From positions 1,178,001 through 1,242,000 of the forward strand of contig JAYJMM010000117.1 in NCBI GenBank assembly GCA_037349105.1: a stretch of 64,000 nucleotides of DNA, written 5' to 3'. Source of the stretch: Limnomonas spitsbergensis (lineage: Eukaryota > Chlorophyta > Chlorophyceae > Chlamydomonadales). The position numbers and the translations under genes are program-made. Of this stretch, positions 39,657 to 51,600 are shown piece by piece; the stretch's first letter is position 1, and every line of letters starts with the position of its first letter. The notes beneath the pieces are model-generated. The model was not told where the DNA came from, searched no databases, and saw only the letters and a list, made by a program, of their open reading frames with translations.

Positions 39657-42600
39657 CTGAGAGGATGCAGAGTAGGGTGTATAATCGTGTAAGGGAAGGT
39701 AGGAAATATGTGGAGGGCTGCATTCATGTGCAGGCGTCCGGCAATGTCCCATTCAATTCAACATCAAATGATAAGCAGGGCAAGGCGGAAAAGGGGGGGC
39801 AGGGCTGGGTGGGTGGGGAGACAGGCAATATGATGAACGCTGCGTTCATGTGCATGGTGAAGAGAGTGCGCCATTCAATTGCACATCAAAACGGGGGAGT
39901 CTGTACTCTGTACCAGCATCTCGCTCTCTCAACCCTTCAGAGCCCTAATTCTAAGGTTTTAGAAGCATGGACTGGAACCGTACCCTCTCCCCCTCCCATC
40001 CCCCATCACCGTTTCTCCCTCCTTGCTCCCCCCTCTCCCTAGAGCACCGTGCCTCCCTCCCCCTTCCCCCTCCCCTAGCACACTCCCTCCCTCCCTCCCT
40101 CCTCCCATGGCCCCCTCCTCCCTCTTACCTTTGCCGTGGCTCCTTCCCCCTTCCCCCTCTTCCAGCACATAAGCCCCCCCCCCCTTCTCTTTCCTCCTTC
40201 CCTCGCACCGTGGCCCCCCTCCCCCTTCCCTAGCACAGTGCCCCACTTCCCCCCTCCCTCTTACCTGTGCTGTTGCTCCCGACCCCCCTGTCAGCCGCCT
40301 CAGCGGTGGTCTCAGGTAGTGGCAGTCCAGCTGCAGCTGCTGCAGTCCCGCCCTGCCTAGAGCCACCAGCCGCACACACTCCACCAGGGACTTGAGCCCA
40401 ACACCCGTGATGGCCGCCAATATGTGGGCCTGCGTGGGATGATGTAGGAAGGGGGGTTAAGGAGGGAAGAGCACATAGAGCCTGTGGGCCACCAGATTTA
40501 CACTCGCCACAAGTGAGCCCGACGCTCGTGATGGCTGCCATTATATGGGCATAGGGGGAGGGAGGTGGGAGCGGGGTGCAAGGGAAGCAAGGAGGGACAA
40601 GACGGAGGGCCGGTAAGCCACCAGCTTCACAATCTCCAAGAGTGACTTGAGCCCGACGCTCGTGATGGCTGCCATTATGTGGGCCTAGGGGGAGGGACGT
40701 TGGAGGGGGGTGTGAGGGAAGCAAGGAGGAACAAGACGGAGGGCCGGAAAGCCACCAGCTTCACAATCTTCAAGAGTGACTTGAGCTAGACGCTCGGAAT
40801 GACTGCCAGTATGCAAGCCTTTCGAGGAGGGGGCCAGGGGGAGGTATGAACGGGGGGAAACCGGGAAAGACTCTCGGAAGGGGAAATAAGATAGGGCCAC
40901 CAGCCACACACACTCCACTAGGAACTAGAACCCGACACCCATTATTGCGCGAGCTGGTGCCTGCAGACAGCCATGCACACATCCATGCACGCAGCCATGC
41001 ACACATCCTTGCACACATCCAAGCACGCAGCACATGCACACAGCCATGCACATAGCCATGCACACAGCCATATACACAGCCATGCACACAGCCGTGCACA
41101 CAGCCATGTACGCAGCCATGCACACAGCCATGCACACAGCCATGCACACAGACCATGTCTGTAATGTTCCCATAGCCTCCACATATGCCTGTCATTTGCC
41201 CATTGACTTACTTGTGTGAACTGCACCCCTCCGAAGACCTTGACCTTCTCCCGGAAGATCTTGGCCAGATTGCGTTCTACATTGCCGGTCTCCAGCGCCA
41301 GGTTGGCATCCAGGCCACCACCGCCGCCGCCGCCACCACCACGTCCCGCACCAGCACCTGCCCTGCGCTCGTCTGTGTGGGATCAAGGGAAGGGCTGGCT
41401 GGATAGAAGCAGCTAGCATGAATAAATTATACGCCCCGAGGCGTGGGTCGAGGCAGCCACGCGTTTGGACTTAAAGCAATGGGCATGCTATCATAAGGGC
41501 AGGAATAATAATAGGAGTGCTGGCTGGGTTGAGGTAAGGATAAGAAGGGCCCTGGCTGGATTGAGGCAAGGATAAGAAGGGCCCTGGCTGGGTTGAGGCA
41601 AGGATAAGAAGGGCCCTGGCTCGGTTGAGGCAAGGATAAGAAGGGCCCTGGCTGGGTTGAGGCAAGGATAAGGAGGGCCCTGGCTGGGTTGAGGCAAGGA
41701 TAAGAAGGGCCCTGGCTGGGTTGAGGCAAGGATAAGAAGGGCCCTGGCTGGGTTGAGGCAAGGATAAGAAGGGCCCTGGCTGCATATGGCCGCCATACAC
41801 AAACAGTGTTCCTTTTCCCCCGGGCTTTGAGTCCACTTTCAGGGGGCCGCCCAGCCGCCGCCAGAGGATCCATAAGGGACGAACCTTTGGCAGTAGGGTT
41901 TAGGGTTTAGGAACAAACCTTCAGCAGCCATGCGGCTTCTCAGGATTTATAATCGGCCAACAGACACAGGCCCAAACAGCATGGCAGGCTGCGCAATGGT
42001 CTGAGGTAGCTGAATGGTAGCTGAATGGTTGCTGAATGGTAGCTGAATGGTTGCTGAAGGAGAGCCACGGCAGAAACAAACAATTTGCAGTCGTGACGGG
42101 CGTTGTTTGCTGGTGGTGTGCATGTGGAGGCTCTGAGGGTTCCGGGACCTGCCAGGGCTCAGGGTTCAGGTTTTGAGCCTTAAACCCAAAACGAGAAAAG
42201 GGTGAATTAAGCGAGTCAGGTAGGTGGCTAACTGCCCAGTTCCTGGCCAACTGCCCGGTCCCTGGCTAAGTGCCCAGTAACCAGCTAACTGCCCGGTCCC
42301 TGGCTAACTGCCCATTTCCTGGCTAACTGGTAGGTAACTGCCTAACTGCCCGGTCCCTGGCTAACTGCCCATTTCCTGGCTTACTGGTAGGTAACTGCCT
42401 AACTGCCCGGTCCCTGGCTACCTGCCCAGTTCCTGGCTAACTGCCCGGTCCCTGGCTAACTGCGGGTAAGTGGCAAACTGCCTGGTCCCTGCTACCTGTC
42501 CAAGCAGCAGCACCGCCCCACCTGCCCTGCCCCGGCCGCTGTCCTCCACTAGCTGGAGCACCTCCGCCTCGGCCTTGCCCAGGCGCTCAAGTTGCAGGTC

Positions 42601-45600
42601 ACAGACCGGTCGCGGGCCGCGGGGCTCCCGGTGGTTGAGCCAATTCGTGGACGCAACAGAGCGGCGAACCTGACGGGCGGAGTAGAGGGACAGAGCGGTT
42701 TGATATGGAGAGCGGGGTTTAGGGTTTAGAACGGAGTTTAGGGTTCAGAGCAGGGTTTAAAGCAGGGCTCAGGCTGCCTCTCTCGCCCAACGCGGGGCCT
42801 GGCCTGGGGTTCAGGATTTAAAATAGGTTCAGGATTGAAATATCGACCCACGAAATGCCCCTCTTTCGCCCAAACCTGAGAGGCTGAGCTGGCAGCTGCA
42901 ACCCACCATCACGCTGAGCTGGCAGCCACAACCTACCATAACGCTGAGCTGGCGCCCGTGCAGCTCGACAAATGCCTCGAGGAGTGCCGAAGAGGCAGCG
43001 TTGAGCCTGCGGCCCACCTCGCCCGGAACAAACGCCGGCGGGAGCGGGTCCCCGGCTGTTGCTCCGGCTGACGCGCCTGCGCCGACGTACCTAGCAGGGG
43101 TAGGGCACAGGGGCCGCATCCATCAGTTACATTTGTCAGCATCGGTAACATTTGTCAGCATCGGTTAGATTTTGACAACATCAGTTAGACCTGTCAGGAT
43201 AAATTATATTCCGATTATGTCAGTTATATCTGTTGCAGCCCCTTTAATTCCGATCATTCCACTTATATCTGTTACCGCCAATCATGTACTAATATTCTGA
43301 TCACGACGTTCACATCTATTGCAGCCACTTAGATTATGAACACGACACTTAAATATGTTATGACCAGTTGTATACATATTTCCTGATCGCGTCAGTTACA
43401 TCTGTCACGGTCAGTTACATTTGTCACGGTCAGTTACATTCCCCTGTCGATCCGGCTTAAAACCGTAATTAAATAGTTTCTACGGTACATGGTGATTCAA
43501 CCTGCGAAGAGCCTTGGCTGCTGTAATGGTGTGGGTGGGGAAGCCAGGGCCTCTACGGGATCAGAGTCGGGGGTAAGGGGTTATGGTTTAGGTGTAAGGG
43601 TTTAGGGCTTAGGTGTACGGTCAAAGAGTCTGGGTGTAAGGGTTCTTCTCCAACGCACACCTTTGCTGTTGAGATAGTGTTGGCCAATGGCCATGCAGCC
43701 AGGGCTTCCATCACCCACAGCACGCTGCTCTGCTGCTGTGACAGTGTGGGCAATGCAGCCCCCCTGATGCAAACAGATACTACATTTGTGGGAGGGAATT
43801 GTTGACCTTTTAACATCCAGTGCATCCCTATATCCCACCCCACCCCACCCCACCCCTTGCACGCACCTTTGCTGTTGCGATAGTGTGGGCGATGCAGCCA
43901 GGGCCTCCATCACCCACGGCACGCTGCTCTGCTCCAGGTAGGACGCCAGCTTCGCCAGCATGAGCAGCAGGCCTGCAGGGAGACAGGGAGGGGGGGAGGG
44001 TACAGTGAGATAAGGAGAGGGGTAAGGGTACAAGGAGGGGGGGAGGGGTTCAGGGAGAGAATACTTGGTAAAGGAAAGTAGGGTTCAGAAAAGTAGGGCT
44101 CAGTAACACAGGGTGCAGGAAAAGAGGTTTCGGGAAAAGGGGGTTCAGGATGGTTGGAGCGGAGATACAGGTGCGCAGAGTAAGATTTCACACTTCAGCT
44201 AAGATCCACACTCTTGCATCCACACTTGCAGCCGTGCTAGCTACAGGAAGCTGTTCAACTGCTCAAGATAATATCGTTATGATCTCTTCGCTCTTCTCAG
44301 CGGCAGTTACAAAACAGGGTTCCCAATAAGAGGAGTCGCATACTACGACCGCGTTGACGAATGACATCACAAATATTCAAATATTCAAAGAAACAACCTT
44401 AGGCACACACACACGTACCACCTGACTCCCCCCCTCCCCCCCCATCACCCCCACCTGAATTGTCTTGACTGACTCCCCCTCCTCCCCTCCCCTCCTCCCA
44501 CCCCCACCTCACCTGTTTTGACTGACTCCCCCCCTCTCCCCTCCCCCTCTCCCCTCCCAAACCTCACCTGTCTTGGCTGATTCCTCCCCCTCTTGCTGCC
44601 CATCCTGACCCCCCCCCCCCCCTCTGTAGCAACCTCACCTGTTCTAGCTGCCCCCCCCCCCCCCCCTCTTCTCTCGCTGCAGTCAACTCAGCAGTCTTAC
44701 CTTATTTCTCCCCTCCTTCCCCCCCCTGTAGCCACCTCACCTGTTTTGGCTGACCCCCCCTTTGCAGCCACCTCACCTGTCTCAGCTGACACCTCCCCCC
44801 CACCCCCCGCCCCTCCTGTCCCCACCCCCACCCCACTCTGTCGCCAGTCTAGCCACCTCACCTGTTTTGGCTGATTTCGCCTCACTACCAACTCCGCCGT
44901 CGCCGCCTATCGACAAGGAAGCTAAAGAGCGGCCTGCGCGGTTACGGAGCAGGGCATCACTCCCGGGGAGCTCCAACGCGTCACTGGTATCGGCGAAGGC
45001 GTCTGAGGACTGTGAGGCAAGGAGGAGGGGGTTAGGGTTCAGAGATTCAGGGTTAAGGGCAGGGTGGAGAGATTCAGGGTTTAGGGGCAGGGGATGGGTT
45101 CAAAGATTGAGCGCCTGAGGGCAATGAGGCAAGGAAGGAGGGAGTAGGGTTCAGAGATTGAGCGTCTGAGGACAATGAGCCCAAGGGGGCTGCTAGGGTT
45201 AGGTTCACATAGTTTAAGCCGTGCACTGTAAGCCCCATAGGGAGTGATAAGGGTTGAGGGTCAAGAAGGGAGGGGGGGGGGGGGGCATATGGAATGTTTC
45301 AAACACTACCCGTGTGTGTTATTAGTTTATAAGGCCACATTCATTGCATCTTGTCGGGGATCTGGTACCACTGGCGTGCTATCAGCAGAGGTACAGTATC
45401 GCGCAATAGCGATGTACAACCGATTAATGTGCACTGCGGTACAAGTGACATCATTTGTGCATTTAAATCCAATGCACCGTTTCAAGACACGTTCACATCA
45501 CCGGCCAGCGTGCCCCACCTCCTGCCCCTCCGACGATTGTTGCCCGGACGCCTCAGCCTGATGCGAGTAAGAGGAGGAGGATGCAGGCGGCTTGAGAGCA

Positions 45601-48600
45601 GCGCGCAGCAGGTCAGAACCGTCATACCTGCAGGTGGGGAGAGGTGGGGAGGGGCGAGTGAGATGTGTTGAGGGGCGAGTATGGTGTGTGGAGGGGCGAG
45701 TGTGGTGTGTGGAGGGGCGAGTGAGATGTGTTGAGGGGCGAGTGTGGTGTGTGGAGGGGCGAGTGAGAAGTGTGGAGGGGCGAGTGAGATGTGTTGAGGG
45801 GCGAGTGTGGTGTGTGGAGGGGCGAGTGAGAAGTGTGGGGGGGCGAGTGAGATGCGTAGATGGGCGAGTGAGACGTGTGGAGGGGCGAGTGAGATGTGTT
45901 GAGGGGCGAGTGAGACGTGTGGAGGTGTAGCTGAGGTCTGGAGGGTTGGAGGAGAGGGCAGGCAGCTGAAGGGCAGCACACCGGTCCGGAGCCATCATAT
46001 GTAGGGTGTGGAGAAGTGTGGAGGGATGGCAGAGGTGTGGACGGACAGAGGAGGTGTGGAGGGGCATCAGAGGCGTCCTTTTTGTGATACAGATCCGGAG
46101 GTCGCGGTGACAACAGGTTTAGGGTTTGGGGAGTGCCGTGCACCCTTAATCCTCAACCGCTCACTTGCACGCACCTGAGCCTCGCGACGTCCATGAATGA
46201 CGTGAGCATGGACAAGAAGAGGCGCTGCAACCGGCCCTGGACCATGTCGACATAGCCCTCCCGCCAGGCGCCCATGAGCCGCACCTGCAACCACCAAAGG
46301 TCGAGGGTTTGTAACCACCGCAGCGTAAGGGTTCAGGGTTTGTAACCACCGCAGCGTAAGGGTTCAGGGTTTGTAACCACTGCAGCGTAAGGGTTCAGGT
46401 TTTGTAACCACCGCAGCGTAAGGTTTCAGGGTTTGTAACCACCGCAGCGTAAGGGTTCAGAGTTTGTAACCACCACAGCGTAAGGGTTCAGGGTTTGTAA
46501 CCACCGCAGCGTAAGGGTTCAGGGTTTGTAACCACCGCAGCGTAAGGGTTCAGGGTTTGTAACCACCGCAGCATAAGGGTTCAGGGTTGTAACCACCGCA
46601 GCGTAAGGGTTCAGGGTTTGTAACCACCGCAGCGTAAGGGTTCAGGGTTCGTAACCACCGCAGCATAAGGGTTCAGGTTTGTAACCACCGCAGCGTAAGG
46701 GTTCAGGGTTTGTTACCACCGCAGCGTAAGGGTTCAGGGTTTGTAACCGCCGCAGCGTAAGGGTTCAGGGTTTGTAACCGCCGCAGCGTAAGGGTTCAGG
46801 GTTTGTAGCCACCGCAGCGTAAGGGTTCAGGATTTGTAACCACCGCAGCGTAAGGGTTCGGGGTTTGTAACCACCGCAGCGTTTAGGTGCCTCTAAACCT
46901 TATCAAGAGGGGACAGATCCTTTTAGGGTTAAGGGTGAAGGTAAGCCTAAGCCCTATCAAGAGGGGATACATGGCTCAGATCCTCTTATTAGGTTGAGAA
47001 AAACTCCTTCCAAGAGTTCCCTAGGGGCTCGCTATAATACGTACCGCTGTATTGCTGTCATACGGCTTGAGGCCTGCCATGAGCGCAGAGAGGCCGTGCT
47101 GCAGTACGTCCGAGCAGTACTCAAAGCCCTTGCGAAGGAGCAGCTCCTCGGGGCCCACACCTGCACGAGTGGGGGACATCCGCAGATTGAAGATTAAGGG
47201 GTGGGGATGGGGCAGAGGCGGGAGCGGGCGTTAGGGGCAGGGACAGCTCCTCAGAGCTCACACCTGCACAAGTGGGGAGGGATCCGCTGATTGAAGATTA
47301 CAGGGTGGGGGCGGTGGCAGTGGCAGGGGTGGGGGCAGTGGCAGGGCTGGGGGAGCGGGGGACGGGGCGGGGCGTTGCAATGAGGACACCTGCAAGGGAG
47401 AGTCAGGAGAGGAACCGCCCACTGAAGATTCAGGGACGGGGACGGGGCAGGGGCGGGGCGGGGCGTTAAGGCCAGGAGAGCTCCTCAGGGCCTGAGCCTG
47501 CATGATGGGAGGAGGGGGGAGAGGGGGAGGGGGGGGGGAGGGGCGCTGCTGAGAGGGGAGGGGGGGGCACCGGTCAGAGCTGTAGGGGCGGGGACGGGGC
47601 GAGGCATAGCAGGCTGGAACATGTATGGAAGGGCAGCTCCTCTAAGGATAAGGATAAGAAGGCTGTTCGGATCATGCACACACGCTGAAGGCCAGGTGCC
47701 GCTCCATGCAGCCTGAGAAGCTTTACCTGCGACCCGTCCTGTGCCCTCCCCTGCGCTCCCCACCCGACCCCCCATTTTCAGGTCCCCACACTCACCCGCC
47801 CTGTACCATCTCCTGTTCCCCACACACACCCGTCCTGTGCTGTCACCTGCTCCCCACACTCACCCGCCGCACTCTCCAACCTGCAGCGTACCGTCGTCAC
47901 CCCGCCCATGACACGTGAGGCAAGGGCGCCAAAGCTGGAGGCCAGGTGCCGCTCCACGCAGCCGGAGACCGCAGAGGCGGCTCTGTCCTTCAGCGCCAGC
48001 TCCGGCAGGTGGGAGTGCAGCAGGCCTAAGTCGGCCGACAGTGTGGACAGGGCCTGATCGGATGGAAGGGAGGAAGGGGATGGGTGGGAGGTAAGGAGAA
48101 AGAGGAGGGGGGAGGAAATGAGGGGGGCAAAGTCCACACCCGCACCTGCAGAATGACACATGACGTGCCAGCCCCCTGGTTCCTCAGACAGACCGACAAT
48201 CCGGGGGAAAGAGGAGAAAGAGGAGGGGGGAAGAGGGGAACGAGGAGGGGGGAAGAGGGGAAAGAGGAGGGGGAAAGAGGGGAAAGAGGAGGGGGGAAGA
48301 GGGGAAAGAGGAGGGGGGAAGAGGGGAAAGAGGAGGGGGGAAGAGGGGAAAGAGGAGGGGGGAAGAGGGAAAAGAGGAGGGGGGAAGAGGGGAAAGAGGA
48401 GGGGGGAAGAGGGAAAAGAGGAGGGGGGAAGAGGAGAAAGAGGAGGGGGGAAGAGGGGAAAGAGGAGGAGGGAAGAGGGGGAAGGAAGGGGGGAAGAGGG
48501 AAAAGAGGAGGGGGGAAGAGGGGAAAGAGGAGGGGGGAAGAGGGAAAAGAGGAGGGGGGAAGAGGAGAAAGAGGAGGGGGGAAGAGGGGAAAGAGGAGGG

Positions 48601-51600
48601 GGAAGAGGGAAAGAGGAGGGGGGAAGAGGGGAAAGAGGAGGGGGGAAGAGGGGAAAGAGGAGGGGGGAAGAGGGGAAAGAGGAGAGGGGAAGAGGGGAAA
48701 GAGGAGGGGGGAAGAGGAGAAAGAGGAGGGGGGAAGAGGAGGGGGAAAGAGGAGGGGGGAAGAGGGGAAAGAGGAGGGGGGAAGAGGAGGGGGAAAGAGG
48801 AGGGGAAAGAGGGGAAGAGGAGGGGAAAGAGGGGAAGAGGAGGGGGGAGAGGGGAAAGAGGAGGGGGAAAGAGGGGAAAGAGGAGGGGGGAAGAGGGGAA
48901 AGAGGGGGGGAGAAGAGGAGAAAGAGGAGGGGGGAAGAGGGGAAAGAGGAGGGGGGAAGAGGAGAAAGAGGAGGGGGGAAGAGGGGAAAGAGGAGGAGGA
49001 AAGAGGAGAAAGAGGAGGGGGGAAGAGGGGAAAGAGGAGGGGGGAAGAGGGGAAAGAGGAGGGGGGGAGAAGGAAAAAATGAGGGGGAAAGAGGGGATAG
49101 AGGAGGGGGGGAGAGGGAAAGAGGAGGGGGGAGAAAGCGAGGGGAGCAAAGTCCACATTTGCACCTGTATGACACACGGTGCCAGCCCCCTACCCACTGC
49201 TTCCTCACAATCGGACTGACAACCTGTCAATCCACCCACGGGGGTTTTCAGAAATAGACAGTGCATGTGTGTGTGGGGAGGAGCGTGATCACATTTTGGA
49301 GACTGCCGTTTAAGGGGACCACAACCATCAATAGACTAGGGCCCATATCCCAAGTAGGGAGGAGCAAGTGAAAGAAAGCTACGCCCAACTAGGGCGTGGA
49401 AGTTAATGAAACAGCGCAGCTTGGGGCCGTAGCCACATCCGCGCCGCCACCAGTCCATGTGTGTGGGGGGAGGCACGTGTGGCATCCAGTCCAAACCCGC
49501 ATACCTGCACGATGGACTCTGTGCCCCAGTCCTCCAAGAAGGCCATGTGCGGCGCGTCCGGCGCGGCCAGAGCGCCGCCTCCGGCAGCGGCAACGGCCAT
49601 GGCCTTGGTGGCCGCTGCGAGGCAGGCGGCCCGATGAACCGACACAGCAATGGAGTCCGCTAGTGCCCGTCTGGGGACAGGGGGGGATGGAGTGGTTTAG
49701 GGTTGAGGGTTGAGGGCTTAAGGTTGAGGGTTGAGGGTAGGGAATGAAGGGGGGGGAAGTGGAAGAAGTGAAGGGGGAGGAGGACATGACGCGGGGGAGG
49801 GTGAGGGCATGCCGGAGAAAAAGAGAGCTGGCACAAAAATGGAGTCTGCTACAGCCTGTCTGGGGACAGGGTGGGGGAAAGGGCTGGGAGTGCAGAGAGG
49901 AAAGGGAGTAGAAGGAGCGAAGGGATAGGAAGAGCTGAGTCGGGGGCGGGTGGGGGCATGCCGGAGGAAAGGGAGAGCTGGCACAACAATGGAGTCCGCT
50001 ACAGCCTGTCTGGGGACAGGAGAGGGGGAAGGGCCGGGAGTGCATAGAGGAAAGGGATGGGAACGAGTGAAGGGACAGGAGGAACTGAGTCGGGAGGAGG
50101 GTTGTGCCGAAGAAAAGAGAGAGCTGGCACAGCGATGGAGTCCGCTACAGCCCGCCTGGGGACACGTGGGGTGGGGGGGAGGGGGGGGAGGGAGGGCCAG
50201 GAGAGAAGGGAGGTAGTGGAAGGAGAGAAGGGGTGTGTGGAAGGAGTGAAGGGGGCAAGTGGAGGGAGTAAAGGGGGTAAAGGGGGGAGAAGTGGAGGAA
50301 GTGAAGGGGGAGGACTGACTGACGTGGGGAGGGTGGGAGAGGGTCAGAGAAAAGGGTGAGCTGACAGGGCAATCGAGTCGGCTACAGCCCGCCTGGGGAG
50401 AGGTGGGGGGAATGGCCGGGAGTGAAGGGCCCCTCCCTTCCACACTGTCCAGTGTCCACACTTACTTGAGAACCCACAAGCACTCCCCAAACACCTCCCC
50501 CTCCCCACCCACACCCACTCACACACTCACCCCCCCCCCCGCCCATCAACAAGCAGTCAACCACTGCGCAGCCCCTCCCACAGCCCCTCCCACACTAACG
50601 GTTTCATTTTAAGTGCTCCCTGAACACATCCCAGCCTCACACACCGTCCACACTTACTTGACCGCTTTTTAGTACTTAAATCAACTCCCATGTCAGCGTC
50701 AACCCATTCACACTAGGGGTAGCCACAATTACCCTCATAAACAAAACAACTCTGGTGGGTATGAACAAGAGGTATTTCAGGTCCAGCCTCTGTACCAATG
50801 TTGCTGATTCTCCTGTCGTGCCGATGCTAGGTTCCAAGCAGATCTCCCACATCAGTGTCATTTCTGAGCTTAACCCAATGCACAGCCGTTCACGAAATAT
50901 TGCAGCTTTCAGCCCCTCAATGAACAAGGTTGGACAGAAGGGAAGGACCTGGCTAGCAGGCAAGATATTCCCATGACCAGATATATGGATCCATGCCCTG
51001 CTCAGAATAATACGAAACATTCCCTGTCTTGCCCAGATGGCAGAGGAAATGCTGATAATGCACAAACACATGAGGCCCATTTGCCACCCCTGACTAGAGG
51101 GTTTTTTTGTGAGCTGGAGACAGTGCTTGAGAGCAGGCCAGGCACAAGACACATAGACTATCCATCACTACCCTCAAGAAGGGATATTTGTATCCAACCA
51201 ATGCAGCATGGGGGCCCATCAAGCACCCACTGAAAATGAACTTGCCTACTGGCAACTCACCCCCAACTTGCCTACTGGCAACTCACCCCCAACTTGCCTA
51301 CTGGCAACTCACCCCCAAGAGACAAAGCCCCACCCTCAAGCAAGGAGGATTGACGGGGCCACTTGGCCCCCAGCCCCATAGCTAGCTACTGTCAAGGCAC
51401 AGCCAAAGCAAAAACAAATAGGAGCAAAACAGCATTCTGGGCTGTTAGGGGTACCGGTATTTGACCGTATGCACGTTGTGTGTGGCTACCCTTCAAACAC
51501 CACTCTGAAGTACTCCCAAGAATACCTACCAACCTCCCACACTGTCCACACTTACTTGACAACCTTGAGGGACTCCCCGAAAACATCCAACGAGCATTTG

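Noticed and set aside
45482..46143. Minus-strand frames of 165-189 codons
   Set aside because: They are translations of the 21-bp array next to VPS51 exon 11; only 45627-45519 is exon.
47045..47880. Ending VPS51 exon 8 at GTACGC or at GTTGGA
   Set aside because: Neither gives the phase needed by exon 9; GCGG|GTGAGT at 47864/47863 does and is the better donor.
47778..49266. Frames of 360-476 codons on both strands over the polypurine tract
   Set aside because: G/A-only sequence cannot easily make stops; only the last part (48053-47864) is a true VPS51 exon.
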